DNA of 64,000 bases, from assembly GCA_964036045.1 (NCBI GenBank), contig OZ038378.1:60995408-61059407 (forward strand). The letters run 5' to 3'. Numbering within the stretch: position 1 is the stretch's first letter; every line of letters begins with the position of its first letter. Shown here one piece after another: positions 19,350-34,200 of the stretch. This DNA is from Eutreptiella sp. 'Long Island Sound 2002'. Its lineage: Eukaryota; Euglenozoa; Euglenophyceae; Eutreptiales; Eutreptiaceae. The position numbers and the translations under genes were made by a program. Below the pieces are notes generated by a model. That model was not told the DNA's origin. It did not search any database and saw only the letters and a list, made by a program, of their open reading frames with translations.

Positions 19350-22300
19350 TTGACGGAAGGGGTTCCGACAAATACTTGGTGGGTCCACAGCCCCCAAATA
19401 TTTGACGGATGGCGTTCCGTCAAATATTTGGGGGGTGTACAGCGGGGTTCCGTCAAATATTTGGTGCGTCTACAGCCCCCAAATATTTCACGGAAGGGGT
19501 TCCGTCAAATATTTGGTGGGTCTACAGCCCCCAAATATTTGACGCAAGGGGTTCCGTCAAATATTTGACGGGTCTACAGCCCCCAAATATTTGACGGATG
19601 GGGTTCCGTCAAATGTTTGGGTGGTGTACAGCCCCCAAATATTTGACGGAAGGGGTTCGGTCACATATTTGCTGGGTCTACAGCCCCCAAATATTTGACG
19701 GATGGCGCTCCGTCAAATATTTGGTGGGTCTACATCCCCCAAATATTTGACGGAAGGGGTTCCGTCAAATATTTGGTGGGTCTACAGCCCCCAAATATAT
19801 GACGGAAGGGGTTCCGTCAAATATTTGGTGGGTCTACAGCCCCCAAATATTTGACAGAAGGGGTTCCGTCAAATATTTGGTGGGTCTACAGCCCCCAAAT
19901 ATTTGACGGATGGGGTTCCGTCAAATGTTTGGGGGGTGTACAGCCGCCAAATATTTGACGGAAGGGGTTCGGTCAAATATTTGCTGGGTCTACAGCCCCC
20001 AAATATTTGACGGATGGCGTTCCGTCAAATATTTGGTGGGTCTACATCCCCCAAATATTTGACGGAAGGGGTTCCATCAAATATTTGGGGGGTCTACAGC
20101 CCCCAAATATTTGACGGAAGGGGTTCCGACAAATACTTGGTGGGTCCACAGCCCCCAAATATTTGACGGATGGCGTTCCGTCAAATATTTGGGGGGTGTA
20201 CAGCGGGGTTCCGTCAAATATTTGGTGCGTCTACAGCCCCCAAATATTTCACGGAAGGGGTTCCGTCAAATATTTGGTGGGTCTACAGCCCCCAAATATT
20301 TGACGCAAGGGGTTCCGTCAAATATTTGGCGGGTCTACAGCCCCCAAATATTTGACGGATGGGGTTCCGTCAAATATTTGGTGGGTCTACAGCCCCCAAA
20401 TATTTGACGGAAGGGGTTCCGTCAAATATTTGGTGGGTCTACAGCCCCCAAATATTTGACGGAAGGGGTTCCGTCAAATATTTGGTGGGTCTACAGCCCC
20501 CAAACATTTGACGGAAGGGGTTCCGTCAAACATTTGGTGGGTCTACAGCCCCCAAATATTTGACGGAAGGTGTTCCGTCAAATATTTGGTGGGTGTACCG
20601 CCCCCAAATATTTGATAGAAGGGGTTCCGTCAAATATTTGGTGGGTCTACATCCTTCAAATATTTGACGGATGGCGTTCTGTCAAATATTTGGGGGGTGT
20701 ACAGCCCCCAAATATTTGACGGAAGGGGTTCCGTCAAATATTTGGTGGGTGTACAGCCCCCAAATATTTGACGGAAGGGGTTCCGTCAAATATTTGGGGG
20801 GTGTACAGCCCCCAAATATTTGACGGATGGCGTTCCGTCAAATATTTGGTGGGTGTACAGCCCCCAAATATTTGACAGAAGGGGTTCCGTCAAATATTTG
20901 GTGGGTCTACAGCCCCCAAATATTTGACGGAAGGGGTTCCGTCAAATATTTGGGGGGTCTACAGCCCCCAAATATTTGACGGAAGGGGTTCCGACAAATG
21001 CTTGGTGGGTCCACAGCCCCCAAATATTTGACGGATGGCGTTCCGTCAAATATTTGGGGGGTGTACAGCGGGGTTCCGTCAAATATTTGGTGCGTCTACA
21101 GCCCCCAAATATTTCACGGAAGGGGTTCCGTCAAATATTTGGTGGGTCTACAGCCCCCAAATATTTGACGCAAGGGGTTCCGTCAAATATTTGGCGGGTC
21201 TACAGCCCCCAAATATTTGACGGATGGGGTTCCGTCAAATGTTTGGGGGGTGTACAGCCCCCAAATATTTGACGGAAGGGGTTCGGTCAAATATTTGCTG
21301 GGTCTACAGCCCCAAAATATTTGACGGATGGCGTTCCGTCAAATATTTGGTGGGTCTACATCCCCCAAATATTTGACGGAAGGGGTTCCGTCAAATATTT
21401 GGTGGGTCTACAGCCCCCAAATATATGACGGAAGGGGTTCCGTCAAATATTTGGCGGGTCTACAGCCCCCAAATATTTGACGGAAGGGGTTCCGTCAAAT
21501 ATTTGGTGGGTCTACAGCCCCCAAATATTTGACGGATGGCGTTCCGTCAAATATTTGGGGGGTGTACAGCCCCCATATATTTGACGGAAGGGGTTCCGTC
21601 AAATATTTGGTGGGTGTACAGCCCCCATATATTTGACGGAAGGGGTTCCGTCAAATATTTGGTGGGTGTACAGCCCCGAAATATTTGACGGAAGGGGTTC
21701 CGTCAAATATTTGGGGGGTGTACAGCCCCCAAATATTTGACGGATGGCGTTCCGTCAAATATTTGGTGGGTGTACAGCCCCCAAATATTTGACAGAAGGG
21801 GTTCCGTCAAATATTTGGTGGGTCTACAGCCCCCAAATATTTGACGGAAGGGGTTCCATCAAATATTTGGGGGGTCTACAGCCCCCAAATATTTGACGGA
21901 AGGGGTTCCGTCAAATATTTGGTGGGTCTACAGCCCCCAAATATTTGACGGATGGCGTTCCGTCAAATATTTGGTGGGTCTACAGCCCCCAAATATTTGA
22001 CGGAAGGGGTTCCGTCAAATATTTGGTGGGTCCGGAGCCCCCAAATATTTGACGGAAGGGGTTCCGTCAAATGTTTGGGGGGTGTACAGCCCCCAAATAT
22101 TTGACGGAAGGGGTTCCGTCAAATATTTGGTGGGTCTACAGCCCCCAAATATTTGACGGAAGGGGTTCCGTCAAATATTTGGCGGGTCTACAGCCCCCAA
22201 ATACTTGACGGAAGGGGTTCCGTCAAATATTTGGGGGGTGTACAGCCCCCAAATATTTGACGGAAGGGGTTCCGTCAAATATTTGGTGGGTGTACAGCCC

Positions 22301-23480
22301 CCAAATATTTGACGGAAGGGGTTCCGTCAAATATTTGGGGGGTGTACAGCCCCCAAATATTTGACGGATGGCGTTCCGTCAAATATTTGGTGGGTGTACA
22401 GCCCCCAAATATTTGACAGAAGGGGTTCCGTCAAATATTTGGTGGGTCTACAGCCCCCAAATATTTGACGGAAGGGGTTCCGTCAAATATTTGGGGGGTC
22501 TACAGCCCCCAAATATTTGACGGAAGGGGTTCCGACAAATGCTTGGTGGGTCCACAGCCCCCAAATATTTGACGGATGGCGTTCCGTCAAATATTTGGGG
22601 GGTGTACAGCGGGGTTCCGTCAAATATTTGGTGCGTCTACAGCCCCCAAATATTTCACGGAAGGGGTTCCGTCAAATATTTGGTGGGTCTACAGCCCCCA
22701 AATATTTGACGCAAGGGGTTCCGTCAAATATTTGGCGGGTCTACAGCCCCCAAATATTTGACGGATGGGGTTCCGTCAAATGTTTGGGGGGTGTACAGCC
22801 CCCAAATATTTGACGGAAGGGGTTCGGTCAAATATTTGCTGGGTCTACAGCCCCAAAATATTTGACGGATGGCGTTCCGTCAAATATTTGGTGGGTCTAC
22901 ATCCCCCAAATATTTGACGGAAGGGGTTCCGTCAAATATTTGGTGGGTCTACAGCCCCCAAATATATGACGGAAGGGGTTCCGTCAAATATTTGGCGGGT
23001 CTACAGCCCCCAAATATTTGACGGAAGGGGTTCCGTCAAATATTTGGTGGGTCTACAGCCCCCAAATATTTGACGGATGGCGTTCCGTCAAATATTTGGG
23101 GGGTGTACAGCCCCCATATATTTGACGGAAGGGGTTCCGTCAAATATTTGGTGGGTGTACAGCCCCCATATATTTGACGGAAGGGGTTCCGTCAAATATT
23201 TGGTGGGTGTACAGCCCCGAAATATTTGACGGAAGGGGTTCCGTCAAATATTTGGGGGGTGTACAGCCCCCAAATATTTGACGGATGGCGTTCCGTCAAA
23301 TATTTGGTGGGTGTACAGCCCCCAAATATTTGACAGAAGGGGTTCCGTCAAATATTTGGTGGGTCTACAGCCCCCAAATATTTGACGGAAGGGGTTCCAT
23401 CAAATATTTGGGGGGTCTACAGCCCCCAAATATTTGACGGAAGGGGTTCCGTCAAATATTTGGTGGGTCTACAGCCCCCA
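19350..23480 (+). repeat. Higher-order repeats marked by a 33-bp truncated unit
   Basis: A unit lacking 19 bp (GTGTACAGCGGGGTTCCGTC junction) occurs at about 19,441, 20,202, 21,067 and 22,608, always in the same run of neighbouring variants. The spacings of 761, 865 and 1,541 bp equal 14, 16 and 29 full units plus 33 bp. Blocks of the array have therefore been duplicated as wholes, as by unequal exchange or replication slippage. Confidence 0.85.
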
Positions 23481-23856
23481 AATATTTGACGGATGGCGTT
23501 CCGTCAAATATTTGGTGGGTCTACAGCCCCCAAATATTTGACGGAAGGGGTTCCGTCAAATATTTGGTGGGTCCGGAGCCCCCAAATATTTGACGGAAGG
23601 GGTTCCGTCAAATGTTTGGGGGGTGTACAGCCCCCAAATATTTGACGGAAGGGGTTCCGTCAAATATTTGGTGGGTCTACAGCCCCCAAATATTTGACGG
23701 AAGGGGTTCCGTCAAATATTTGGCGGGTCTACAGCCCCCAAATACTTGACGGAAGGGGTTCCGTCAAATATTTGGGGGGTGTACAGCCCCCAAATATTTG
23801 ACGGAAGGGGTTCCGTCAAATATTTGCTGGGTCTACAGCCCCCAAATATTTGACGG

Positions 23857-25310
23857 ATGGCGTTCCGTCAAATATTTGGTGGGTCTACAGTCCCCAAATA
23901 TATGACGGAAGGGGTTCCGTCAAATATTTGGTTGGTCTACAGCCCCCAAATATTTGACGGAAGGGGTTCCGTCAAATATTTGGTGGGTCTACAACCCCCA
24001 AATATTTCACGGAAGGGGTTCCGTCAAATATTTGGTGGGTCTACAGCCCCCAAATATTTGACGGATCGCGTTCCGTCAAATATTTGGGGGGTGTACAGCC
24101 CCCATATATTTGACGGAAGGGGTTTCGTCAAATATTTGGTGGGTCTACAGCCCCCAAATATTCGACGGAAGGGGTTCTGTCAAATATTTGGTGGGCCTAC
24201 AGCCCCCAAATATTTGACGGAAGGGGTTCCGTCAAATATTTGGGGGGTCTACAGCCCCCAAATATTTGACGGAAGGGGTTCCGTCAAATATTTGGTGGGT
24301 CTACAGCCCCCAAATATTTGACGGAAGGGGTTCCGTCAAATATTTGGTGGGTCTACAGCCCCCAAATATTTGACGGAAGGGGTTCCATCAAATATTTGGG
24401 GGGTCTACAGCCCCCAAATATTTGACGGAAGGGGTTCCGTCAAATATTTGGTGGGTCTACAGCCCCCAAATATTTGACGGATGGCGTTCCGTCAAATATT
24501 TGGTGGGTCTACAGCCCCCAAATATTTGACGGAAGGGGTTCCGTCAAATATTTGGTGGGTCCGGAGCCCCCAAATATTTGACGGAAGGGGTTCCGTCAAA
24601 TGTTTGGGGGGTGTACAGCCCCCAAATATTTGACGGAAGGGGTTCCGTCAAATATTTGGTGGGTCTACAGCCCCCAAATATTTGACGGAAGGGGTTCCGT
24701 CAAATATTTGGCGGGTCTACAGCCCCCAAATACTTGACGGAAGGGGTTCCGTCAAATATTTGGGGGGTGTACAGCCCCCAAATATTTGACGGAAGGGGTT
24801 CCGTCAAATATTTGCTGGGTCTACAGCCCCCAAATATTTGACGGATGGCGTTCCGTCAAATATTTGGTGGGTCTACAGTCCCCAAATATATGACGGAAGG
24901 GGTTCCGTCAAATATTTGGTTGGTCTACAGCCCCCAAATATTTGACGGAAGGGGTTCCGTCAAATATTTGGTGGGTCTACAACCCCCAAATATGTCACGG
25001 AAGGGGTTCCGTCAAATATTTGGTGGGTCTACAGCCCCCAAATATTTGACGGATCGCGTTCCGTCAAATATTTGGGGGGTGTACAGCCCCCATATATTTG
25101 ACGGAAGGGGTTTCGTCAAATATTTGGTGGGTCTACAGCCCCCAAATATTCGACGGAAGGGGTTCTGTCAAATATTTGGTGGGCCTACAGCCCCCAAATA
25201 TTTGACGGAAGGGGTTCCGTCAAATATTTGGGGGGTCTACAGCCCCCAAATATTTGACGGAAGGGGTTCCGTCAAATATTTGGTGGGTCTACAGCCCCCA
25301 AATATTTGAC
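23857..25310 (+). repeat. 988-bp (19-unit) block duplication in the satellite
   Basis: The variant series starting near 23,857 repeats near 24,845, including rare forms such as GGATCGCG and a TATATTTGACGG unit followed by GGTTTCGTC. The offset is exactly 19 units. Confidence 0.8.
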
Positions 25311-27801
25311 GGAAGGGGTTCCATCAAATATTTGGGGGGTCTACAGCCCCCAAATATTTGACGGAAGGGGTTCCGTCAAATATTTGGTGGGTCTACAGCC
25401 CCCAAATATTTGACGGATGGCGTTCCGTCAAATATTTGGTGGGTCTACAGCCCCCAAATATTTGACGGAAGGGGTTCCGTCAAATGTTTGGGGGGTGTAC
25501 AGCCCCCAAATATTTGACGGAAGGGGTTCCGTCAAATATTTGGTGGGTCTACAGCCCCCAAATATTTGACGGAAGGGGTTCCGTCAAATATTTGGCGGGT
25601 CTACAGCCCCCAAATACTTGACGGAAGGGGTTCCGTCAAATATTTGGGGGGTGTACAGCCCCCAAATATTTGACGGAAGGGGTTCCGTCAAATATTTGCT
25701 GGGTCTACAGCCCCCAAATATTTGACGGATGGCGTTCTGTCAAATATTTGGTGGGTCTACAGCCCCCAAATATATGACGGAAGGGGTTCCGTCAAATATT
25801 TGGTGGGTCTACAACCCCCAAATATTTGACCGAAGGGGTTCCGTCAAATATGTGGTGGGTCTACAGCCCCCAAATATTTGACGGAAGGGGTTCCGTCAAA
25901 TATTTGGGGGGTGTACAGCCCCCATATATTTGACGGAAGGGGTTCCGTCAAATATTTGGTGGGTCTACAGCCCCCAAATATTCGACGGAAGGAGTTCTGT
26001 CAAATATTTGGTGGGCCTACAGCCCCCAAATATTTGACGGAAGGGGTTCCGTCAAATATTTGGTGGGTCTACAGCCCCCAAATATTTGACGGAAGGGGTT
26101 CCGTCAAATATTTGGTGGGTCTACAGCCCCCAAATATTTGACGGATGGCGTTCCGTCAAATATTTGGGGGCTGTACAGCCCCCAAATATTTGACGGAAGG
26201 GGTTCCGTCAAATATTTGGTGGGTCTACAGCCCCCAAATATTTGACGGAAGGGGTTCCGTCAAATATTTGGTGGGTCTACAGCCCCCAAATATTTGACGG
26301 ATGGCGTTCCGTCAAATATTTGGTTGGTCTACAGCCCCCAAATATTTGACGGAAGGGGTTCCGTCATATATTTGGTGGGTCTACAGCCCCCAAATATTTG
26401 ACGGATGGCGTTCCGTCAAATATTTGGGGGGTGTACAGCCCCCAAATATTTGACGGAAGGGGTTCCGTCAAATATTTGGTGGGTGTACAGCCCCCAAATA
26501 TTTGACGGAAGGGGTTCCGTCAAATATTTGGTGGGTCTACAGCCCCCAAATATTTCACTGAAGGGGTTCCGTCAAATATTTGGTGGGTCTACAGCCCCCA
26601 AATATTTCACGGAAGGGGTTCCGTCAAATATTTGGGGGGTCTACAGCCCTCAAATATTTGACGGATGGCGTTCCGTCAAATATTTGGTGGGTGTACAGCC
26701 CCCAAATATTTGACGGAAGGGGTTCCGTCAAATTTTTGGCGGGTCTACAGCCCCCAAATATTTGACGGAAGGGGTTCCGTCAAATATTTGGCGGGTCTAC
26801 AGCCCCCAAATATTTGACGGATGGGGTTCTGTCAAATATTTGGTGGGTCTACAGCCCCCAAATATTTGACGGAAGGGGTTCCGTCAAATATTTGGTGGGT
26901 CTACAGCCCCCAAATATTTCACGGAAGGGGTTCCGTCAAATATTTCAGGGGTCTACAGCCCCCTAATATTTGACGGATGGCGTTCCGTCAAATATTTGGT
27001 GCGTGTACAGCCCCCAAATATTTGACGGAATGGGTTCCGTCAAATATTTGGTGGGTCTACAGCCCCCAAATATTTGACGAGTGGCGTTCCGTCAAATATT
27101 TGGGGGGTGTACAGCCCCCAAATATTTGACGGAAGGGGTTCCATCAAATATTTGGTGGGTCTACAGCCCCCAAATATTTCACGGAAGGGGTTCCGTCAAA
27201 TATTTGGTGGGTCTACAGCCCCCAAATATTTGACGGATGGCGTTCCGTCAAATATTTGGGGGGTCTACAGCCCCCAAATATTTGACGGAAGGGGTTCCGT
27301 CAAATATTTGGTGGGTCTACAGCCCCCAAATATTTGACGGATGGCGTTCCGTCAAATATTTGGGGGGTCTACAGCCCCCAAATATTTGACGGAAGGGGTT
27401 CCGTCAAATATTTGGTGGGTCTACAGCCCCCAAATATTTGACGGAAGGGGTTCCATCAAATATTTGGTGGGTCTACAGCCCCCAAATATTTGACGGAAGG
27501 GGTTCCGTCAAATATTTGGCGGGTCTACAGCCCCCAAATATTTGACGGAAGGGGTTCCGTCAAATATTTGGCGGGTCTACAGCCCCCAAATTTTTGACGG
27601 ATGGGGTTCCGTCAAATATTTGGTGGGTCTACAGCCCCCAAATATTTGACGGAAGGGGTTCCGTCAAATATTTGGTGGGTCTACATCCCCCAAATATTTG
27701 ACGGAAGGGGTTCCGTCAAATATTTGGCGGGTCTACAGCCCCCAAATATTTGACGGAAGGGGTTCCGTCAAATATTTGGTGGGTCTACAGCCCCCAAATA
27801 T

Positions 27802-29530
27802 TTGACGGAAGGGGTTCTGTCAAATATTTGGTGGGTCTACAGTCCCCAAATATTTGATGGAAGGGGTTCCGTCAAATATTTGCTGGGTCTACAGCCCCCA
27901 AATATTTCACGTAAGGGGTTCCGTCAAATGTTTGGTGGGTCTACAGCCCCCAAATATTTGACGGAAGGGGTTCCGTCAAATATTTGGTGGGTCTACAGCC
28001 CCCAAATATTTGACGGATGGCGTTCCGTCAAATATTTTGGGGGGTCTACAGCCCCCAAATATTTGACGGAAGGGGTTCCGTCAAATATTTGGTGGGTCTA
28101 CAGCCCCCAAATATTTGACGGATGGCGTTCCGTCAAATATTTGGGGGGTCTACAGCCCCCAAATATTTGACGGAAGGGGTTCCGTCAAATATTTGGTGGG
28201 TCTACAGCCCCCAAATATTTGACGGAAGGGGTTCCGTCAAATATTTGGTGGGTCTACAGCCCCCAAATATTTGACGGATGGGGTTCCGTCAAATATTTGG
28301 CGGGTCTACAGCCCCCAAATATTTGACGGATGGCGTTCCGTCAAATATTTGGTGGGTGTACAGCCCCCAAATATTTGACGGAATGGGTTCCGTCAAATAT
28401 TTGGTGGGTCTACAGCCCCCAAATATTTGACGAGTGGCGTTCCGTCAAATATTTGGCGGGTCTACAGCCCCCAAATATTTGACGGAAGGGGTTCCGTCAA
28501 ATATTTGGTGGGTCTACAGCCCCCAAATATTTGACGGAAGGGGTTCCGTCAAATATTTGGTGGGTCTACAGCCCCCAAATATTTGACGGAAGGGGTTCTG
28601 TCAAATATTTGGTGGGTCTACAGTCCCCAAATATTTGATGGAAGGGGTTCCGTCAAATATTTGCTGGGTCTACAGCCCCCAAATATTTCACGTAAGGGGT
28701 TCCGTCAAATATTTGGTGGGTCTACAGCCCCCAAATATTTGACGGAAGGGGTTCCGTCAAATATTTGGTGGGTCTACAGCCCCCAAATATTTGACGGAAG
28801 GGGTTCCGTCAAATATTTGGTGGGTCTACAGCCCCCAAATATTTGACGGATGGCGTTCCGTCAAATATTTTGGGGGGTCTACAGCCCCCAAATATTTGAC
28901 GGAAGGGGTTCCGTCAAATATTTGGTGGGTCTACAGCCCCCAAATATTTGACGGATGGCGTTCCGTCAAATATTTGGGGGGTCTACAGCCCCCAAATATT
29001 TGACGGAAGGGGTTCCGTCAAATATTTGGTGGGTCTACAGCCCCCAAATATTTGACGGAAGGGGTTCCGTCAAATATTTGGTGGGTCTACAGCCCCCAAA
29101 TATTTGACGGAAGGGGTTCCGTCAAATATTTGGTGGGTCTACAGCCCCCAAATATTTGACGGAAGGGGTTCCGTCAAATATTTGGTGGGTCTACAGCCCC
29201 CAAATATTTGACGGAAGGGGTTCCGTCAAATATTTGGTGGGTCTACAGCCCCCAAATATTTGACGGAAGGGGTTCTGTCAAATATTTGGTGGGTCTACAG
29301 TCCCCAAATATTTGATGGAAGGGGTTCCGTCAAATATTTGCTGGGTCTACAGCCCCCAAATATTTCACGTAAGGGGTTCCGTCAAATATTCGGGGGGTCT
29401 ACAGCCCCCAAATATTTGACGGAAGGGGTTCCGTCAAATATTTGGTGGGTCTACAGCCCCCAAATATTTGACGGATGGCGTTCCGTCAAATATTTGGGGG
29501 GTCTACAGCCCCCAAATATTTGACGGAAGG
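27802..29530 (+). repeat. Repeated variant block in the satellite, three occurrences
   Basis: A recognisable order of variants (GGTTCTGTC, AGTCCCCAAATATTTGATGG, TTTCACGTAAGG) starts near 27,802, 28,583 and 29,260. The offsets of 781 and 677 bp are 15 and 13 units plus one base. Confidence 0.75.
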
Positions 29531-31294
29531 GGTTCCGTCAAATATTTGGTGGGTCTACAGCCCCCAAATATTTGACGGAAGGGGTTCCGTCAAATATTTG
29601 GCGGGTCTACAGCCCCCAAATATTTGACGGAAGGGGTTCCATCAAATATTCGGCGGGTCTACAGCCCCCAAATATTTGACGGATGGGGTTCCGTCAAATA
29701 TTTGGTGGGTCTACAGCCCCCAAATATTTGACGGAAGGGGTTCCGTCAAATATTTGGTGGGTCTACAGCCCCCAAATATTTCACGGAAGGGGTTCCGTCA
29801 AATATTTGGCGGGTCTACAGCCCCCAAATATTTGACGGATGGCGTTCCGTCAAATATTTGGTGGGTGTACAGCCCCCAAATATTTGACGGAATGGGTTCC
29901 GTCAAATATTTGGGGGGTCTACAGCCCCCAAATATTTGACGAGTGGCGTTCCGTCAAATAGTTGGGGGGTGTACAGCGCCCAAATATTTGACGGAAGGGG
30001 TTCCGTCAAATATTTGGTGGGTCTACAGCCCCCAAATATTTGACGGAAGGGGTTCTGTCAAATATTTGGTGGGTCTACAGCCCCCAAATATTTGATGGAA
30101 GGGGTTCCGTCAAATATTTGGTGGGTCTACAGCCCCCAAATATTTCACGGAAGGGGTTCCGTCAAATATTTGGTGGGTCTACAGCCCCCAAATATTTGAC
30201 GGAAGGGGTTCCGTCAAATATTTGGTGGGTCTACAGCCCCCAAATATTTGACGGATGGCGTTCCGTCAAATATTTGGGGGGTCTACAGCCCCAAAATATT
30301 TGACAGAAGGGGTTCCGTCAAATATTTGGTGGGTCCACAGCCCCCAAATATTTGACGGATGGCGTTCCGTCAAATATTTGGGGGGTCTACAGCCCCCAAA
30401 TATTTGACGGAAGGGGTTCCGTCAAATATTTGGTGGGTCTACAGCCCCCAAATATTTGACGGAAGGGGTTCCGTCAAATATTTGGTGGGTCTACAGCCCC
30501 CAAATATTTGACGGAAGGGGTTCCGTCAAATATTTGATGGGTCTACAGCCCCCAAATATTTGACGGAAGGGGTTCCGTCAAATATATGGTCGGTCTACAG
30601 CCCCCAAATATTTGACGGAAGGGGTTCCGTCAAATATTTGGTCGGTCTACAGCCCCCAAATATTTGACGGATGGCGTTCCGTCAAATATTTGGTGGGTCT
30701 ACAGCCCCCAAATATTTGACGGAAGGGGTTCCGTCAAATATTTGGTCGGTCTACAGCCCCCAAATATTTGACGGATGGCGTTCCGTCAAATATTTGGTGG
30801 GTCTACAGCCCCCAAATATTTGACGGAAGGGGTTCCGTCAAATATTTGGTGGGTCTACAGCCCCCAAATGTTTGACGGAAGGGGTTCCGTCAAATATTTG
30901 GTGGGTCCACAGCCCCCAAATATTTGACGGAAGGGGTTCCGTCAAATATTTCGGGGGTCTACAGCCCCCAAATATTTGACGGAAGGGGTTCCGTCAAATA
31001 TTTGGTGGGTCTACAGCCCCCAAATATCTGACGGAAGGGGTTCCGTCAAATATTTGGTGGGTCTACAGCCCCCAAATATTTGACGGAAGGGGTTCCGTCA
31101 AATACTTGGTGGGTCCACAGCCCCCAAATATTTGACGGATGGCGTTCCGTCAAATATTTCGGGGGTGTACAGCCCCCAAATATTTGACGGAAGGGGTTCC
31201 GTCAAATATTTGGTGGTTCTACAGCCCCCAAATATTTTTCGGAAGGGGTTCCGTCAAATATTTGGTGGGTCTACAGCCCCCAAATATTTGACGG

Positions 31295-34200
31295 ATGGCG
31301 TTCCGTCAAATATTTGGGGGGTGTACAGCCCCCAAATATTTGACCGAAGGGGTTCCGTCAAATATTTGGTGGGTCTACAGCCCCCAAATATTTGCGGAAG
31401 GGGTTCCGTCAAATATTTGGTGGGTCCACAGCCCCCAAATATTTGACGGATGGCGTTCCGTCAAATATTCGGGGGGTCTACAGCCCCCAAATATTTGACG
31501 GAAGGGGTTCCGTCAAATATTTGGTGGGTCTACAGCATCCAACTATTTGACGGAAGGGGTTCCGTCAAATATTTGGTGGGTCTACAGCCCCCAAATATTT
31601 GACGGAAGGGGTTCCGTCAAATATTTGGTGGGTCTACGGCCCCCAAATATTTGACGGAAGGGGTTCCGTCAAATATTTGGTGGGTCTACAGCCCCCAAAT
31701 ATTTGACGGATGGCGTTCCGTCAAATATTTGGTGGGTCTACAGTCCCCAAATATATGACGGAAGGGGTTCCGTCAAATATTTGGTGGGTCTACAGCCCCC
31801 AAATATTTGACGGAAGGGGTTCCGTCAAATATTTGGTGGGTCTACAGCCCCCAAATGTTTGACGGAAGGGGTTCCGTCAAATATTTGGTGGGTCCACAGC
31901 CCCCAAATATTTGACGGATGGCGTTCCGTCAAATATTTCGGGGGTCTACAGCCCCCAAATATTTGACGGAAGGGGTTCCGTCAAATATTTGGTGGGTCTA
32001 CAGCCCCCAAATATCTGACGGAAGGGGTTCCGTCAAATATTTGGTGGGTCTACAGCCCCCAAATATTTGACGGAAGGGGTTCCGTCAAATACTTGGTGGG
32101 TCCACAGCCCCCAAATATTTGACGGAAGGGGTTCCGTCAAATATTTGGGGGGTCTACAGCCCCCAAATATTTGACGGAAGGGGTTCCGTCAAATATTTGG
32201 TGGTTCTACAGCCCCCAAATATTTGACGGAAGGGGTTCCGTCAAATATTTGGTGGGTCTACAGCCCCCAAATATTTGACGGATGGCGTTCCGTCAAATAT
32301 TTGGGGGGTGTACAGCCCCCAAATATTTGACCGAAGGGGCTCCGTCAAATATTTGGTGGGTCTACAGCCCCCAAATATTTGCGGAAGGGGTTCCGTCAAA
32401 TATTTGGTGGGTCCACAGCCCCCAAATATTTGACGGATGGCGTTCTGTCAAATATTCGGGGGGTCTACAGCCCCCAAATATTTGACGGAAGGGGTTCCGT
32501 CAAATATTTGGTGGGTCTACAGCCTCCAAATATTTGACGGAAGGGGTTCCGTCAAATATTTGGTGGGTCTACGGCCCCCAAATATTTGACGGAAGGGGTT
32601 CCGTCAAATATTTGGTGGGTCTACGGCCCCCAAATATTTGACGGAAGGGGTTCCGTCAAATATTTGGTGGGTCTACAGCCCCCAAATATTTCACGGAAGG
32701 GGTTCCGTCAAATATTTGGTGGGTCTACAGCCCCCAAATATTTGACGAAAGGGGTTCCGTCAAATATTTGGGGGGTCTACATCCCCCAAATATTTGACGG
32801 AAGGGGTTCCGTCAAATATTTGGGGGGTGTACAGCCCCCAAATATTTGACGGAAGGTGTTCCGTCAAATATCTGGTGGGTCTACAGCCCCCAAATATTTG
32901 ACGGAAGGGGTTCCGTCAAATATTTGGTGGGTGTACAGCCCCCGAATATTTGACGGATGGTGTCCGGTCAAATATTCCGGGGGTGTACAGCCCCCAAATA
33001 TTTGACGGAAGGGGTTCCGTCAAATATTTGGTGGGTCTACAGCCCCCAAATATTTGACTCAAGGGGTTCCGTCAAATATTTGGTGGGTCCACAGCCCCCA
33101 AATGTTTGACGGATCGCGTTCCGTCAAATATTTGGGGGTCTACAGCCCCCAAATATTTGACGGAAGGGGTTCCGTCAAATATTTGGTGGGTCTACAGCCC
33201 CCAAATATTTCACGGAAGGGGTTCCGTCAAATATTTGGTGGGTGTACAGCCCCCAAATATTTGACGGAAGGGGTTCCGTCAAATATTTGGGGGGTGTACA
33301 GCCCCCAAATATTTGACCGAAGGGGTTCCGTCAAATATTTGGTGGGTCCACAGCCCCCAAATATTTCACGGATGGCGTTCCGTCAAATATTCGGGGGGTC
33401 TACAGCCCCCGAATATTTGACGGAAGGGGTTCCGTCAAATATTTGGTGGGTCTACAGCCCCCAAATATTTGACGGAAGGGGTTCCGTCAAATATTTGGTG
33501 GGTCTACGGCCCCCAAATATTTGACGGAAGGGGTTCCGTCAAATATTTGGTGGGTCTACAACCCCCAAATATTTCACGGAAGGGGTTCCGTCAAATATTT
33601 GGTGGGTCTACAGCCCCCAAATATTTGACGGAAGGGGTTCCGTCAAATATTGGGGGGGTCTACATCCCCCAAATATTTGACGGAAGGGGTTCCGTCAAAT
33701 ATTTGGTGGGTCTACAGCCCCCAAATATTTGACGGATGGCGTTCCGTCAAATATTTGGGGGGTGTACAGCCCCCAAATATTTGACCGAAGGGGTTCCGTC
33801 AAATATTTGGTGGGTCTACAGCCCCCAAATATTTGACGGAAGGTGTTCCGTCAAATATCTGGTGGGTCTACAGCCCCCAAATATTTGACGGAAGGGGTTC
33901 CGTCAAATATTTGGTGGGTGTACAGCCCCCAAATATTTGACGGATGGTGTCCGGTCAAATATTCCGGGGGTGTATAGCCCCCAAATATTTGATGGAAGGG
34001 GTTCCGTCAAATATTTGGTGGGTCTACAGCCCCCAAATATTTGACCGAAGGGGTTCCGTCAAATATTTGGTGGGTCTACAGCCCCCAAATATTTGCGGAA
34101 GGGGTTCCGTCAAATATTTGGTGGGTCCACAGCCCCCAAATATTTGACGGATGGCGTTCTGTCAAATATTCGGGGGGTCTACAGCCCCCAAATATTTGAC